Shown: positions 25,069-32,964 of the stretch, piece after piece
Numbering within the stretch: position 1 is the stretch's first letter
How the letters are laid out: each line of letters begins with the position of its first letter
Assembly: GCF_018138715.1 (NCBI RefSeq)
Contig: NZ_JAGSHX010000006.1
Location: forward strand, 744,001-808,000
Source of the DNA: Streptomyces asiaticus
GTDB taxonomy: Bacteria > Actinomycetota > Actinomycetes > Streptomycetales > Streptomycetaceae
DNA length: 64,000 nt
Reading direction: 5' to 3'
Program-made: the position numbers and the translations under genes
The notes under the pieces: generated by a model
The model's input: only the letters and a program-made list of their open reading frames with translations
Databases searched by the model: none
What the model was told of the DNA's origin: nothing

Positions 25069-25503
25069 TCAGAACGTCTTGTTCTCTTCGTCCCTGCGGC
25101 GCTGCCGCCACGACTTCTTGGCGCCCTTCTTCCAGGCGTCGTTGGCGTCGTTGACCTGCTTCTGCATGCTGCGGATCTCGGTCTCGTCGAGGTACCGCTC
25201 GGTGTCGTTGCCGAGGGGTCCGGCGACCTGCGGGCTGGGCTCCCAGTAGCCACGCACGCCGCGGGGCTGCGAGGTGTAGACGGTGCCGTGCTCGGCGAGC
25301 AACTGCTCGACGCTCTTGGAGCCGATCATGGCGCCGCCGAGGATCCCGTTGTGGTGGGTGACCTCGTACCGGGCGCACATCCGGGGGTCCTCCCAGGGGG
25401 CGCCACGGGTCTCGATCTTCTCGATCACGTACAGCGTGGTGCCCTTGGGGACGCGCTGGATTGCCTTCATGTCGCGGCGGTTGTTGCGGTAGACGGTGGA
25501 CAA
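25069..25503 (-). CDS. Hypothetical protein
   Basis: The product has 144 residues from TTG, behind a clear AAGGAG site. It opens MSTVYRNNRRDMKAIQRV, has a beta-rich middle (TTLYVIEKIETRG) and ends in a basic helix (KKGAKKSWRQRRRDEENKTF). There are no membrane segments. It lies between the Nudix and transfer-region genes. No family recognised. Confidence 0.55.
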   Translation of the reverse strand: MSTVYRNNRRDMKAIQRVPKGTTLYVIEKIETRGAPWEDPRMCARYEVTHHNGILGGAMIGSKSVEQLLAEHGTVYTSQPRGVRGYWEPSPQVAGPLGNDTERYLDETEIRSMQKQVNDANDAWKKGAKKSWRQRRRDEENKTF

Positions 25504-25530
25504 GGTGATCTCCTTCGAGTCGGGGAATGA

Positions 25531-26142
25531 TCAGGCGGTCTTGACCCGAGTGCGGGTCGGTGGTGCCTTGCGAGTGGTCTTCTTCTTGGCGGGCTTGGCT
25601 TCGACGGTGGGTATGGGGGCGCCTTCGGGGACTTGGGCGTACCAGGCGCCTCCGACGCTGATCCCGCCGTGCTTCTTGCGTTCATGTGTGCGGAGGGCTT
25701 TGGTGGCGGCCTTGGCGTCGCGATACCGGGGCTTCTCGCGCTTGCCGCAGGGGCACTTCCAGCCGATGAGCCCGGAGCGCTGGTCGGCGCCGAAACGGGC
25801 GGCCTTCTGGATCTGCCACTTGCTGACAGTGGTCTTGGACGGCTTAGCGGGGCAGGGCTTGGAGCCGGAGAGGGTTCCGTCTTTCTTCTGCGTGTAGATC
25901 TGGCCGTTGCCGTGGCAGGTTGGGCAGCCTTCGTGGGTCTTGCGCATGATCGCCGCGTCGCGCTTGGCCCGCCGGGTGTCGAAGTGGGCGGAGGCTTGCC
26001 GGTCGGCCCACTTGGCAGCTTTGATCGCCATCTTGCGGCGCCAGCCCTTGCGGGTGGGCTTGCGGCCGACTGGGCGCCTCGGCGCCATCGTCTGGCGGCG
26101 CTTCGTGGCCCGCTTCCGTGCCGTCGACCGCTTCGCAGCCAT
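25531..26142 (-). CDS. Basic zinc-finger protein of the transfer region
   Basis: The product has 203 residues with about 30% Lys and Arg. It holds GCPTCHGNGQIYTQKKDG (a CxxC finger of DnaJ type) and WKCPCGKREKPRYRDAKA with a following HERKKHGG that could complete a Cys2His2 site. The same WxCPCG pattern recurs in the 51-residue protein at 30385-30540. Basic zinc proteins are common beside TraB-like genes in Streptomyces plasmids. DNA binding is inferred. Confidence 0.6.
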   Translation of the reverse strand: MAAKRSTARKRATKRRQTMAPRRPVGRKPTRKGWRRKMAIKAAKWADRQASAHFDTRRAKRDAAIMRKTHEGCPTCHGNGQIYTQKKDGTLSGSKPCPAKPSKTTVSKWQIQKAARFGADQRSGLIGWKCPCGKREKPRYRDAKAATKALRTHERKKHGGISVGGAWYAQVPEGAPIPTVEAKPAKKKTTRKAPPTRTRVKTA

Positions 26143-26186
26143 GATCGTCCAGCTCCTTCAACGAATAGTACAAATGCGGATTAATA

Positions 26187-26310
26187 GGGCGACTACGGGC
26201 CGTCTAGACCCCGGCTATGGGCCGTCTATGGCCCGGCTACCTGCGGAGATGCTTGATCGGCTAGACGGGTCCCAGTCGGGGTCTAGACGGGGGTCAGACG
26301 GCCTCAAGAC
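26187..26310. repeat. Repeat cluster at the 3' end of the FtsK/TraB-like gene (possible clt)
   Basis: Two 21-bp imperfect direct repeats lie 22 bp apart: GGGCCGTCTA at 26197-26206 and 26219-26228, each followed by CCCGGCTA. CCGTCTAG-type motifs occur again at 26261-26269, 26280-26289 and 26292-26300, some inverted, including two GTCTAGAC palindromes (26202-26209 and 26281-26288). In Streptomyces plasmids the cis-acting transfer locus (clt) consists of short repeats bound by TraB and lies near traB. The position fits; function is inferred. Confidence 0.5.
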
Positions 26311-28384
26311 GGGCCTTAGCCGGGTCCAACAGGCCCCCAGCCGCCCGCTCCACAACCTCCCGGCGCCAGCCGCGAACCTGCGGGCGCCCATCCCACTCCT
26401 CGCGGCTCGCCGCCGCCCCTGGGGCGTGAGCCCGGAGCTTCGACGCCAGCGTCGTGCTGTCCATGCCGTCGATCCCGGCGGCCTCAAGAACAGGCAACAG
26501 CACCTCGGTCGTGGGCAAGAAGCTCCGCTTCTTCGACTCAAACGCCTGAAGCAGGACAGACACCAGCTCGGCGTCCGAGTGATCCAGCCGGTCGACCCGC
26601 TCGGCCAGCGTCATCTGCCCGGCCGGGCCGTACTCGCTGGCCAGGTGCAGCAGGTCGGCCTCAGCGAGCGTGTCGTGATCGAGCCACGGGCGCCCGGCCT
26701 TACTCCGCTCCTCGACCGCCCGCTCGATCGCGTCCCGGCTGTGCTCGTTCCAGCCGTACAGCAGCGGCCGGGTGATGCCCGCACCCTTGATGTACGACTG
26801 GCCCGCGTCATTCTTGATGTCCTTGTTCTGGGCAGGCACGAGGCGATCGGGTCGGTAGCCCTCGGCTGCGGCGCCCTTGCCGAAGACGATGCGGATGTCG
26901 TCCCATCGCGAGGCCAGCATGATCCGCAGCGTGAAGGAGTCGGCGATCGCGTCACCCATGGCGTCGCTGGTGGCATCCTGACCTGCGGCGATCGGGTACA
27001 TCCCGGACTGCTTGGCCAACCGCAGCAGTTCGATGAACTGCTCCTTCGCGAGAGGGCTGAGGTAGATGTACTCGTCGACGAACACAAAGATCGCGGGATG
27101 CTGGGCCGTGGCGACCCACGTGTCGCCCATCTTCAGCCGGTTGCGGACCTTGTTCCGGGCTTTCGCCATGGCCACGAGGTGGCCGAGCCACTCCTCGCAC
27201 TCCTTCTGCCCGCGAATGGGCGGCACCGCCATGACACCTTCGAACTCTCGCAGCCCGTCCTTCACCGGGTCCATCTCGATGGCGATGGCGTTGTGGCAGG
27301 CGGTGATGACCTCGGCCAGGTCGCGCAGGACGCCGGTGGTTTTGGCTGCGCCGGACACGCCGATGGCGAGGATCCGCAGCCCTTCCAGAACCAGATTGAG
27401 GGGGCTGCCATCCATGCATCGCCCGAAGTGGTGAGCCTCGGTGATGTCCAGGCTGTTGGGGGCGTGCAAAATCGGCCGCGCCATATCGCTGAAAGGGTTC
27501 GCGGTGACGAGCCGCAGCACGATGTGGGAAGCGTCCTGAGCGTCGGGCTCGATGAGGGTGCCGCCCGTCTTGATGCCGAAGTGCGTGTCGAGTTGGTCGG
27601 CGATCGCCGCGACCTTGCCCGGCGTGGCACCCTTCAGCACGATGTCGATCTCTCTGCCCCAGGCGTGCGAGGCGAGGAGTCGGATGCTGCGGGTAGCGAT
27701 CCCCTCGGCGTAGAGGGCTCGGGACACGCACTCCTCGACCTGGCTGCCGTCCTTGCACCAGGCGAGGGGGAACGGCTCGTCGGGATCGTCCTCGTCGCGG
27801 TCCTCGTCGGCGAGGATCTGCCCGGCGGGCATGCCGGGGTGGTTGGCCCGATACCTCCCGTACAGGGCCAGCACCGCGGCAGTTGTCGCCACCTCGGACC
27901 CCGGCGCGATAGCCAGCGCCTCGAGCGCGTCCATGTCGGCGGCCGTGACGAGCGTGGCCCAGCCGGCCGTGTTGAGCGTGGCCGCGGCAAGTGTGGTCCA
28001 GCCGAGGATCTTCCAGCGCTTCACCCGGGTGCGCTCGACGTTGTTCCAGTCGCTGCCGGACGACATGCCGCCCAGCACCTCCTGGTGGTCGTAGGCCCGC
28101 ACATACCGCCAGCCGAGGACGCCAGCCGCCTTGACACCGGTCCCGAACCACTGGAGCCCGACACACAGGGGGCGGGCGACGAGCCCGACCGCCCGCCCGG
28201 TTTTTGCTGCGACGACCATGGCGGCGGACCCGGCCCGGTAGATCGCCGGGGTGTACTCGGGCATGACCTCGATGACACCGGGCGCGATGTCCTCCTCGTC
28301 CTCGTCGGGGGTAACGAGCTCACCCTTGATGAGCTTGTCCCACGCCGGGTCGGCCTGGGTGCTGGGGGTCGTCTCGATGCTCAC
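26294..28384 (-). CDS. FtsK/TraB-like DNA translocase (conjugation-type)
   Basis: The product has 696 residues. Hydrophobic segments lie at about residues 130-185, preceded by an acidic start. A RecA-type motor domain has ILAIGVSGAAKTTGVL (Walker A near residue 341) and AIFVFVDEYIYLSP (Walker B near residue 433). The Walker A reads GVSGAAKTT, with Ala in place of the usual Gly before Lys. The C-terminus ends in a possible winged helix (LLQAFESKKRSFLPTTEVLL, then GWRREVVERAA), the part that binds clt repeats in TraB. It overlaps the SpdB-like gene, the usual neighbour in Streptomyces plasmids. Confidence 0.85.
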   Translation of the reverse strand: MSIETTPSTQADPAWDKLIKGELVTPDEDEEDIAPGVIEVMPEYTPAIYRAGSAAMVVAAKTGRAVGLVARPLCVGLQWFGTGVKAAGVLGWRYVRAYDHQEVLGGMSSGSDWNNVERTRVKRWKILGWTTLAAATLNTAGWATLVTAADMDALEALAIAPGSEVATTAAVLALYGRYRANHPGMPAGQILADEDRDEDDPDEPFPLAWCKDGSQVEECVSRALYAEGIATRSIRLLASHAWGREIDIVLKGATPGKVAAIADQLDTHFGIKTGGTLIEPDAQDASHIVLRLVTANPFSDMARPILHAPNSLDITEAHHFGRCMDGSPLNLVLEGLRILAIGVSGAAKTTGVLRDLAEVITACHNAIAIEMDPVKDGLREFEGVMAVPPIRGQKECEEWLGHLVAMAKARNKVRNRLKMGDTWVATAQHPAIFVFVDEYIYLSPLAKEQFIELLRLAKQSGMYPIAAGQDATSDAMGDAIADSFTLRIMLASRWDDIRIVFGKGAAAEGYRPDRLVPAQNKDIKNDAGQSYIKGAGITRPLLYGWNEHSRDAIERAVEERSKAGRPWLDHDTLAEADLLHLASEYGPAGQMTLAERVDRLDHSDAELVSVLLQAFESKKRSFLPTTEVLLPVLEAAGIDGMDSTTLASKLRAHAPGAAASREEWDGRPQVRGWRREVVERAAGGLLDPAKARLEAV

Positions 28385-29700
28385 GACTGCTCCTCTCCGG
28401 CGGCGTTCCTGGCGGCGCTGGCGGCCTGTTCGAGGGCGGCCTGCTTCTTTGCGATCGGACTGTTCGGCTGACTGTCACCGGGCCGCCGAAGGGGCGGCGT
28501 GCCCCCGTTATTGCGGCGCCCGTCGGGGGCCTCCGGGTCGCGCTTGGCGCGACGGCCCCTTTGGGATTCGACCTGCGACAAGTCGCCCAGTATCGGCATC
28601 TCGGTGACGGTCTTCATGCGGGCCTCGGCCGTGCGCGCCCCGGCTTCGATTTCGGCGGTGATGCCGACCTTCCGGGTGCCGTTCACGAGGTGCCACGCGT
28701 CGCCCCAGATCTGCTCGGTGACGTACTGCGAGCCGCGGGCGGAGCGGAGCGCCTCGGCTACCTTCCACACCTCCGGGTGGTGCTCCTGGCGGTCCTCGTC
28801 GCGCCGCTTCTGCTCCTCCCTCGCGCGGGAGTCGGCGAGACTCTTGGCCGCGGCGGCAGCCGCTTCGGCGTCTGCCTTGTCGCGACGAGCCTTCTCGCGC
28901 GCCTTCTTCTCTTCGGCGGCCTTCCGCCCGGCCGCGCGCCGTTCCCGCCACGACGGGATTCCGTCGGCCTTCTGCGCGATGCTGTGCTCGTAGGCCATGA
29001 GAACGATCGGCCCGCCGAGGGATGCGATGGCGCCGATCAAGCCTGCGTTGAAGCCGATCCGCGGGTCGCGACCGCCGTACATGTTGATCGCCGCTGCGAT
29101 GAGCGCGCCGATCATGATGCCTACGCGGTAGGGGGCGACGTCCCGACGGTGGGCGACCGCCCATGCGGCACCGAACGCCAGCACCAAGGCGAGGCCCTCC
29201 AGCAGTCCTGGCGCGGCAACGAGGAACGGCCGTTTCGGGTCCCAGAAGTGCATGAACTGCACTGGGGCGGCGATGACCAAGCCGACGGCGTAGATGCCGC
29301 GTGCTCCCCACTTCCACCAGCGCTCGGCGCGCAACTGCTCCTTGGCGCGCTGCTCCTCCTGAGCCTCTTGCTCTGCCGCAGCCTTCTCGGCCTTCTCCTT
29401 CTCCGCGTCGGCCTTGGCCTTTTTCGCTGCCTTGTCGGCGAGGTACTCGTCGTGACTGGCCCGGTCACGCTCCTGCTTCATGCGTGTCCGCTCGTTGGCC
29501 AGGCGCTGCTTCTCGGCTTCCTCGGCGGCCAAAAGTTCGGCGGCCTTCGCCTTACCCTCAGCCTCGATGCGGAGGGCTTCGGCCTTGGCCTTGGCTTCGG
29601 TCCGGATCGCCTCCGCCTCAGCCAGGGCACGCGGATCGAACCGCGGCTCGGCAGCGGGCACGGGCGTCCCGTTGACCTGCTTCTCGACGGAGGTGGTCAC
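28381..29700 (-). CDS. SpdB-like membrane protein with coiled-coil N-terminus (DUF2637-like)
   Basis: The product has 439 residues. Residues 25-120 are a long Glu/Lys/Ala coiled coil. Four membrane segments follow at about 128-150, 159-185, 193-209 and 215-239 (LEGLALVLAFGAAWAVAHR and IGAIASLGGPIVLMAYEHS). A second coiled coil and a disordered end complete it. This is the shape of Spd (spread) proteins, which work with TraB to move DNA between mycelial compartments. The coding region overlaps the TraB-like gene by 4 bases. Confidence 0.75.
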   Translation of the reverse strand: MTTSVEKQVNGTPVPAAEPRFDPRALAEAEAIRTEAKAKAEALRIEAEGKAKAAELLAAEEAEKQRLANERTRMKQERDRASHDEYLADKAAKKAKADAEKEKAEKAAAEQEAQEEQRAKEQLRAERWWKWGARGIYAVGLVIAAPVQFMHFWDPKRPFLVAAPGLLEGLALVLAFGAAWAVAHRRDVAPYRVGIMIGALIAAAINMYGGRDPRIGFNAGLIGAIASLGGPIVLMAYEHSIAQKADGIPSWRERRAAGRKAAEEKKAREKARRDKADAEAAAAAAKSLADSRAREEQKRRDEDRQEHHPEVWKVAEALRSARGSQYVTEQIWGDAWHLVNGTRKVGITAEIEAGARTAEARMKTVTEMPILGDLSQVESQRGRRAKRDPEAPDGRRNNGGTPPLRRPGDSQPNSPIAKKQAALEQAASAARNAAGEEQS

Positions 29701-29721
29701 GGTGCTCAGTCCTTTCTCGGG

Positions 29722-30021
29722 TCAGCTGGCGGTTGCGCCGGTGCGGGCGCGGTGGAATTCCTTGACGAACTCGTCGGTCAGCCCGGAGCCGATCGCGGCG
29801 CCAACGGGCGCGATGCCGGTCACGGAGGCGGCCCACAGCTCCAGCCACGCGGCCCGGGTCGCCAAGTAGATGACGACGGGCCGGAGGCAGCGGAGCGGAA
29901 ACACGACCGTGGCGAGGGCGGCCATGACGAGGAGAGCGAGGATGCGGATCGTGCACACCCGCAGCCCGCGGGCAAACCGCTGCAAGCGCGAAGGCTTCGC
30001 GGTGATCAGATAGGCGTGCAC
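29722..30021 (-). CDS. Small membrane protein
   Basis: The product has 99 residues from GTG. The middle is a strongly hydrophobic segment (LALLVMAALATVVFPLRCL), and a second weaker one follows (VIYLATRAAWLELW). It sits upstream of the SpdB-like gene in the same direction, so it may be a second transfer-associated membrane protein. No family recognised. Confidence 0.6.
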   Translation of the reverse strand: MHAYLITAKPSRLQRFARGLRVCTIRILALLVMAALATVVFPLRCLRPVVIYLATRAAWLELWAASVTGIAPVGAAIGSGLTDEFVKEFHRARTGATAS

Positions 30022-30073
30022 GGGAACTACTCCTCTAAGGCAGATGGGTGGTGGTGTCTGGCGGGCTTACCAA

Positions 30074-30101
30074 CCCGCAGGTGCGGGGCCGAACCTGCGG
30101 G
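30074..30101 (-). terminator. Hairpin between two leftward genes
   Basis: CCCGCAGGT (30074-30082) pairs perfectly with ACCTGCGGG (30093-30101), 10-base loop, no U-tract. It lies after the KOW-like gene and before the membrane protein gene. Confidence 0.45.
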
Positions 30102-30381
30102 ATGGGCTGCCGTCAGGCAACGGTCAGATCTTCTTCAGGTCTTCGGGGGCGAATCCGACGTAGCCGAGCACCCGCTCCTTGACCTTGGATTCGAGGCCCT
30201 TCACAGCCACGAGTCCGGAGCTGTCGGGGCCGTCGGTGTGGACGGTCGCGGTGCGGCCGATGTACTTGCGGTACTGCGGGTAGTCGACCGAGCTGACGAT
30301 CTTGACCTTGTCTCCCTGGCGGAACTGCATGGCGATCTCCTTTCGTCGTCGAGTTGTCGGGCGGGATGGGCTGCCGTCAGG
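30097..30381. repeat. 21-bp direct repeats flanking the KOW-like gene
   Basis: A 21-bp sequence beginning GCGGGATGGGCTGCC occurs at 30097-30117 and again, identical, at 30361-30381. The copies flank the 30124-30330 gene, which suggests duplication or insertion of a small cassette. The second copy lies just before the stop of the 51-residue zinc-finger gene. Confidence 0.7.
30124..30330 (-). CDS. Small KOW/SH3-like protein
   Basis: The product has 68 residues and opens MQFRQGDKVKIVSSVDYPQY, then IGRTATVHTDG, the pattern of a KOW or SH3-like beta barrel with the usual Gly-Asp turn. The end (GFAPEDLKKI) is acidic and basic. A role in binding RNA or a protein partner is possible. Start ATG 30330 has a good AAAGGAGAT site. 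Confidence 0.65.
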   Translation of the reverse strand: MQFRQGDKVKIVSSVDYPQYRKYIGRTATVHTDGPDSSGLVAVKGLESKVKERVLGYVGFAPEDLKKI

Positions 30382-30384
30382 TGG

Positions 30385-30540
30385 TCAGCGGACGTGCTTG
30401 CGGGCGTCGCTCTTGGCAGCGGACTCGGTCGCGAACCAGGCGACCTCGTTGGACCTGCCGCACGGGCAGTCCCACATCCAGCGCTGACGCCGGTCACCCC
30501 GGTCACGCAGATACGTCCTGGGCTGGCACTTGGCGGGCAT
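30385..30540 (-). CDS. Small zinc-finger protein
   Basis: The product has 51 residues from ATG 30540. It holds WDCPCGRSNEVAWFATESA and ends SDARKHVR. The WxCPCG, paired with a C-terminal His, is the same motif as in the basic zinc protein at 25531-26142, so both likely bind zinc in a similar way. Confidence 0.55.
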   Translation of the reverse strand: MPAKCQPRTYLRDRGDRRQRWMWDCPCGRSNEVAWFATESAAKSDARKHVR

Positions 30541-30663
30541 GTACTTCCTCTCTCGATGGACGATGTGGTGGGGGTGGCGCTGATCCTCGGAGTGCTGCCG
30601 GACTGTCCGGCCACCGCACCCCACGCCCCGGTGGTGGCGGCATGGAGCACGGGGGCGGGGCGG

Positions 30664-30876
30664 TCAGACGGTCGGCCCGTGCTTGCTGTGGTCGACGGCG
30701 AGGTTGCGGAGCCGATCCAGCTCGGCGTCACTGCTGCCGACTGCCTGGCTCGAGACGCCGCAGCCCTTGACCGGGCACGTGTAGACGGTGGTGCGGCGGC
30801 GGTCGTCGAGCCGCCGAATGAGGTACATGCTGGCGACACAGGCGGCCATACCGAAGGCGTAGAAGACGAGGAGCAT
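30664..30876 (-). CDS. Small membrane-anchored protein
   Basis: The product has 70 residues. It opens with one membrane segment (LLVFYAFGMAACVASMYLI) and then has a short soluble part with TCPVKGCG and a terminal HSKHG, which may bind a metal. A GGAAGG site precedes the ATG at 30876. No family recognised. Confidence 0.5.
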   Translation of the reverse strand: MLLVFYAFGMAACVASMYLIRRLDDRRRTTVYTCPVKGCGVSSQAVGSSDAELDRLRNLAVDHSKHGPTV

Positions 30877-30968
30877 GGGGGCCTTCCCTGGATGGGTGAA
30901 GTGAGGGAGTCGTGCCCGCGGGCGCCGCGGGGGTCGGATCACCCGCAGACACGACGACTGGGGGTGGG

Positions 30969-31232
30969 CTAGATGGGGCCGCGGTAGCCCTTCTCGTGGA
31001 CCCACGGGAACGGCCGCAGCGCACGAGCCAGGTTGTAGACCTCGATCGCGGCCCCGTCATGCCCAGCCAGCGGATACACGCGAGGCCCAATCAGCGACGC
31101 GTACAGGCGGGCCCCGTGATGGATACAGGCCGACACGCCCGTGCCCTGCTGATCCACAACCCGCACCACCTGCTTGCCGTCACACGGCGTCGGATCCTCG
31201 ACGTGAGCAGCCGGGCAACGATCGGAGGCCAT
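30969..31232 (-). CDS. Hypothetical protein
   Basis: The product has 87 residues. The ATG at 31232 overlaps the upstream stop (TGATG). It has CPAAHVEDPTPCDGKQVVRV and SACIHHGARLYASLIG, a Cys/His-rich N-terminus that may bind zinc. First of a chain of five tightly coupled genes reading from 32440 to 30969. Confidence 0.55.
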   Translation of the reverse strand: MASDRCPAAHVEDPTPCDGKQVVRVVDQQGTGVSACIHHGARLYASLIGPRVYPLAGHDGAAIEVYNLARALRPFPWVHEKGYRGPI

Positions 31233-31378
31233 CACTTGCCCCGCTTCTTACGCTGCTCCTCGGCCTGCTCGCGGGCTTCCTTGGCCCGCTTCGCCGCCTC
31301 CATGGCGGACTGCATGTTCGTCAGCGTCTGCTCGTTGGAGAACTCTTCGTCCGTCTGACGCGTCACGGGCCGCAGCAT
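31232..31378 (-). CDS. Small coiled-coil protein
   Basis: The product has 48 residues, opens MLRPVTRQTDEEFSNE and ends in a highly charged helix (AKRAKEAREQAEEQRKKRGK). Both ends overlap neighbours by TGATG junctions, which supports translation. Function unknown. Confidence 0.5.
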   Translation of the reverse strand: MLRPVTRQTDEEFSNEQTLTNMQSAMEAAKRAKEAREQAEEQRKKRGK

Positions 31379-31545
31379 CACGCCACCTGCTCTCGGGGCA
31401 CGATCCGGAACACGTCCCGGCGCGAGTTGTACACAACCTCGACGTCCTCGCCACCAGCCCGCAGGCCCTCGGCGATCCGGTCCAGCGTCGGCAGGCTCCG
31501 GGAGTCCCCAGCAGGCAGCTCACGCAGCATCTCGGCAGTAGTCAT
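31378..31545 (-). CDS. Small hypothetical protein
   Basis: The product has 55 residues and contains AEMLRELPAGDSRSLPTLD and VVYNSRRDVFRIVPRE. It is coupled by TGATG to both neighbours. No family recognised. Confidence 0.5.
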   Translation of the reverse strand: MTTAEMLRELPAGDSRSLPTLDRIAEGLRAGGEDVEVVYNSRRDVFRIVPREQVA

Positions 31546-32138
31546 CACGCCACCGCCAGCCCGTAGCGGCGGGCGAACTTCGCCGTCACCAGCAGCAGCC
31601 CGCGCACCTCGTCCCACGAACGGCCCTGCCTCTCCGCCCACGCATCGGCGCAGGCGTAGGAGGCCCCAGACTGGGCGCGCAGCACCAGCTCCATGCAGTC
31701 GAACGCCTTACGCCGACTGTCACGGTCCATGTCGCCGAGCGCCTGTCCCAGCGTCAGGCCCGGCTCCGTCTTGGCCACCAGATCCCGACCGGAGTCCTTC
31801 ACCGCCCACGACACCAGCCGAACCAGATACCGCACCAGCGAACCGGTCGACGCAGCCCCGTCCGGCTCCTCCGGAGCCTCCTTCTCCTCACCAACCCACT
31901 CGTAGGTGGTCTGCGCCCGGTCCCGGCGCCAACCCTCCGCCTCCAGGCGCTCACGGGCCGCATCCAGAACCTGGGCGACCTCCTCACCCGTGAACAGCGT
32001 CCCCGACAAGCCGAACCAGAACCTCGTCGGAGAAGTGCTGAAGCGGGCTTCCTCGGCGAGCAGCTCACCCGCCGCCTCCAGAACCTCAGCGCGCCCCAGC
32101 GCAGGCTTCACCGCGACAGCCGACACGACGGTGGTCAT
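31545..32138 (-). CDS. Hypothetical protein with Cys pairs
   Basis: The product has 197 residues, start ATG 32138 at a TGATG junction. It contains EVAQVLDAARERLEAEGW, YEWVGEEKEAPEEP, FDCMELVLRAQSGAS and YACADAWAERQGRSWDEV. The ERLEAEGWRRD and Cys segments resemble the general layout of DUF6197 proteins, but the WND signature is missing, so I only note a loose similarity. Coupled on both sides. Confidence 0.55.
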   Translation of the reverse strand: MTTVVSAVAVKPALGRAEVLEAAGELLAEEARFSTSPTRFWFGLSGTLFTGEEVAQVLDAARERLEAEGWRRDRAQTTYEWVGEEKEAPEEPDGAASTGSLVRYLVRLVSWAVKDSGRDLVAKTEPGLTLGQALGDMDRDSRRKAFDCMELVLRAQSGASYACADAWAERQGRSWDEVRGLLLVTAKFARRYGLAVA

Positions 32139-32440
32139 CACGCCACCTCCGCCAGGTCCCCGACACCGGCGGCGTCCAGCTCGGCCACCAGCGACGGCTC
32201 ACCCGGGCGGGCCGCGTCCATGTCGGCCGCGGCCAGATACGCGGTGGCCATCGCGTCGACGTCACCGCGGGCACGGGCCGTCACGTAGGCGGTCACAATG
32301 TCCGCGCCGGCCGCGTCCTCCGCGTCCAGGTCCGGGACGAGCGTCAGGGCCCGCATCTGGCGCAGCTTCGGGGAGTCGGACGCCGCATCGGCGTCGAAAA
32401 GGCGGGCGAACGGCGGAGGCGGGGTGACGGTACGATTCAT
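32138..32440 (-). CDS. Hypothetical protein
   Basis: The product has 100 residues. It opens MNRTVTPPPPFARLFDAD and is mostly acidic helix (ADIVTAYVTARARGDVDAMATA). It starts the five-gene coupled chain and is preceded by a GGAGAT site. No family recognised. Confidence 0.5.
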   Translation of the reverse strand: MNRTVTPPPPFARLFDADAASDSPKLRQMRALTLVPDLDAEDAAGADIVTAYVTARARGDVDAMATAYLAAADMDAARPGEPSLVAELDAAGVGDLAEVA

Positions 32441-32477
32441 GTCGATCTCCAGTTGCTAGCGGCTTCGGGTGGTCAGG

Positions 32478-32518
32478 CCCCGGTCCATCGGCGTTGCAGC
32501 GCCGGGCCGGGGTTTTTG
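32478..32518 (+). terminator. Hairpin with T-run on the plus strand
   Basis: CCCCGG near 32480 pairs with CCGGGG near 32508, and the plus strand then reads TTTTT. Genes on both sides read leftward, so this would stop antisense transcription entering from the left, or is the leader of the chain below it. Low confidence in its direction. Confidence 0.4.
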
Positions 32519-32520
32519 CG

Positions 32521-32820
32521 TTAGGCGGCGGGCGCCTCGGGGGTTGGGTGGACGCCCGTCGAATTCAGGACGGACTCGGGGATCCGGAGGGCGCCGGTCG
32601 CGCCATCCCCTGGCTTGACCTCAGCGCCGCGCAGATAGTCGGCGACGGATGTCTCGGCAACGCGGAAGCGCGGGCGCTCGGCGCCAACGGCAATGTCGAT
32701 GGCAGCCAACCGGCCAGAGGTGATGAGCCGGCGAACGTGCTGCGGTGTGCTGCCGATACGGCGGGCCACTTGGCCAGTTGTCAGGTAGTCGCCCGAAGGG
32801 GCGACAGAAGCGGACGTCAC
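32521..32820 (-). CDS. Excisionase-type HTH protein
   Basis: The product has 99 residues. The segment DYLTTGQVARRIGSTPQHV, then RRLITSGRLAAI and RFRVAETSVADYL, fits the winged-helix fold of excisionase/HTH_17 proteins. Such proteins control excision direction or act as regulators. It reads away from the GntR gene, and a perfect palindromic operator lies between them. No integrase is in this window. Confidence 0.75.
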   Translation of the reverse strand: MTSASVAPSGDYLTTGQVARRIGSTPQHVRRLITSGRLAAIDIAVGAERPRFRVAETSVADYLRGAEVKPGDGATGALRIPESVLNSTGVHPTPEAPAA

Positions 32821-32867
32821 TAGGTGCTCCCCTACGGTCGGCTGGGGTGGACACCTAGATACAAGCA

Positions 32868-32902
32868 GACGCTCTAGAGCAACGCAATAGCTCTAGAGCG
32901 TC
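32868..32902. promoter_or_regulatory. Double palindromic operator upstream of the excisionase gene
   Basis: GACGCTCTAGAGC (32868-32880), a 9-bp spacer, then GCTCTAGAGCGTC (32890-32902) form a perfect 13-bp inverted repeat. Each half contains the palindrome GCTCTAGAGC, so two dimers could bind 19 bp apart (near two helical turns). The same decamer occurs at 33827-33836, beyond the GntR gene. It is the likely operator of that repressor. Confidence 0.8.
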
Positions 32903-32922
32903 CGGAGCTATTTTGAGGCACC

Positions 32923-32953
32923 AAAAAGCCCCCGCCGACGAGTGGCGAGGGCT
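32923..32953 (-). terminator. Rho-independent terminator of the GntR gene
   Basis: On the minus strand AGCCCTCGCC-ACTCGTC-GGCGGGGGCT is a 10-bp stem (one G-U) followed by TTTTT, ending 12 bases past the GntR stop codon. Confidence 0.85.
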
Positions 32954-32964
32954 ATATATGCAGG

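Noticed and set aside
25907..28471. An 854-residue plus-strand reading frame
   Set aside because: It is the reverse-strand shadow of the TraB-like gene, with a composition typical of antisense frames in GC-rich DNA.
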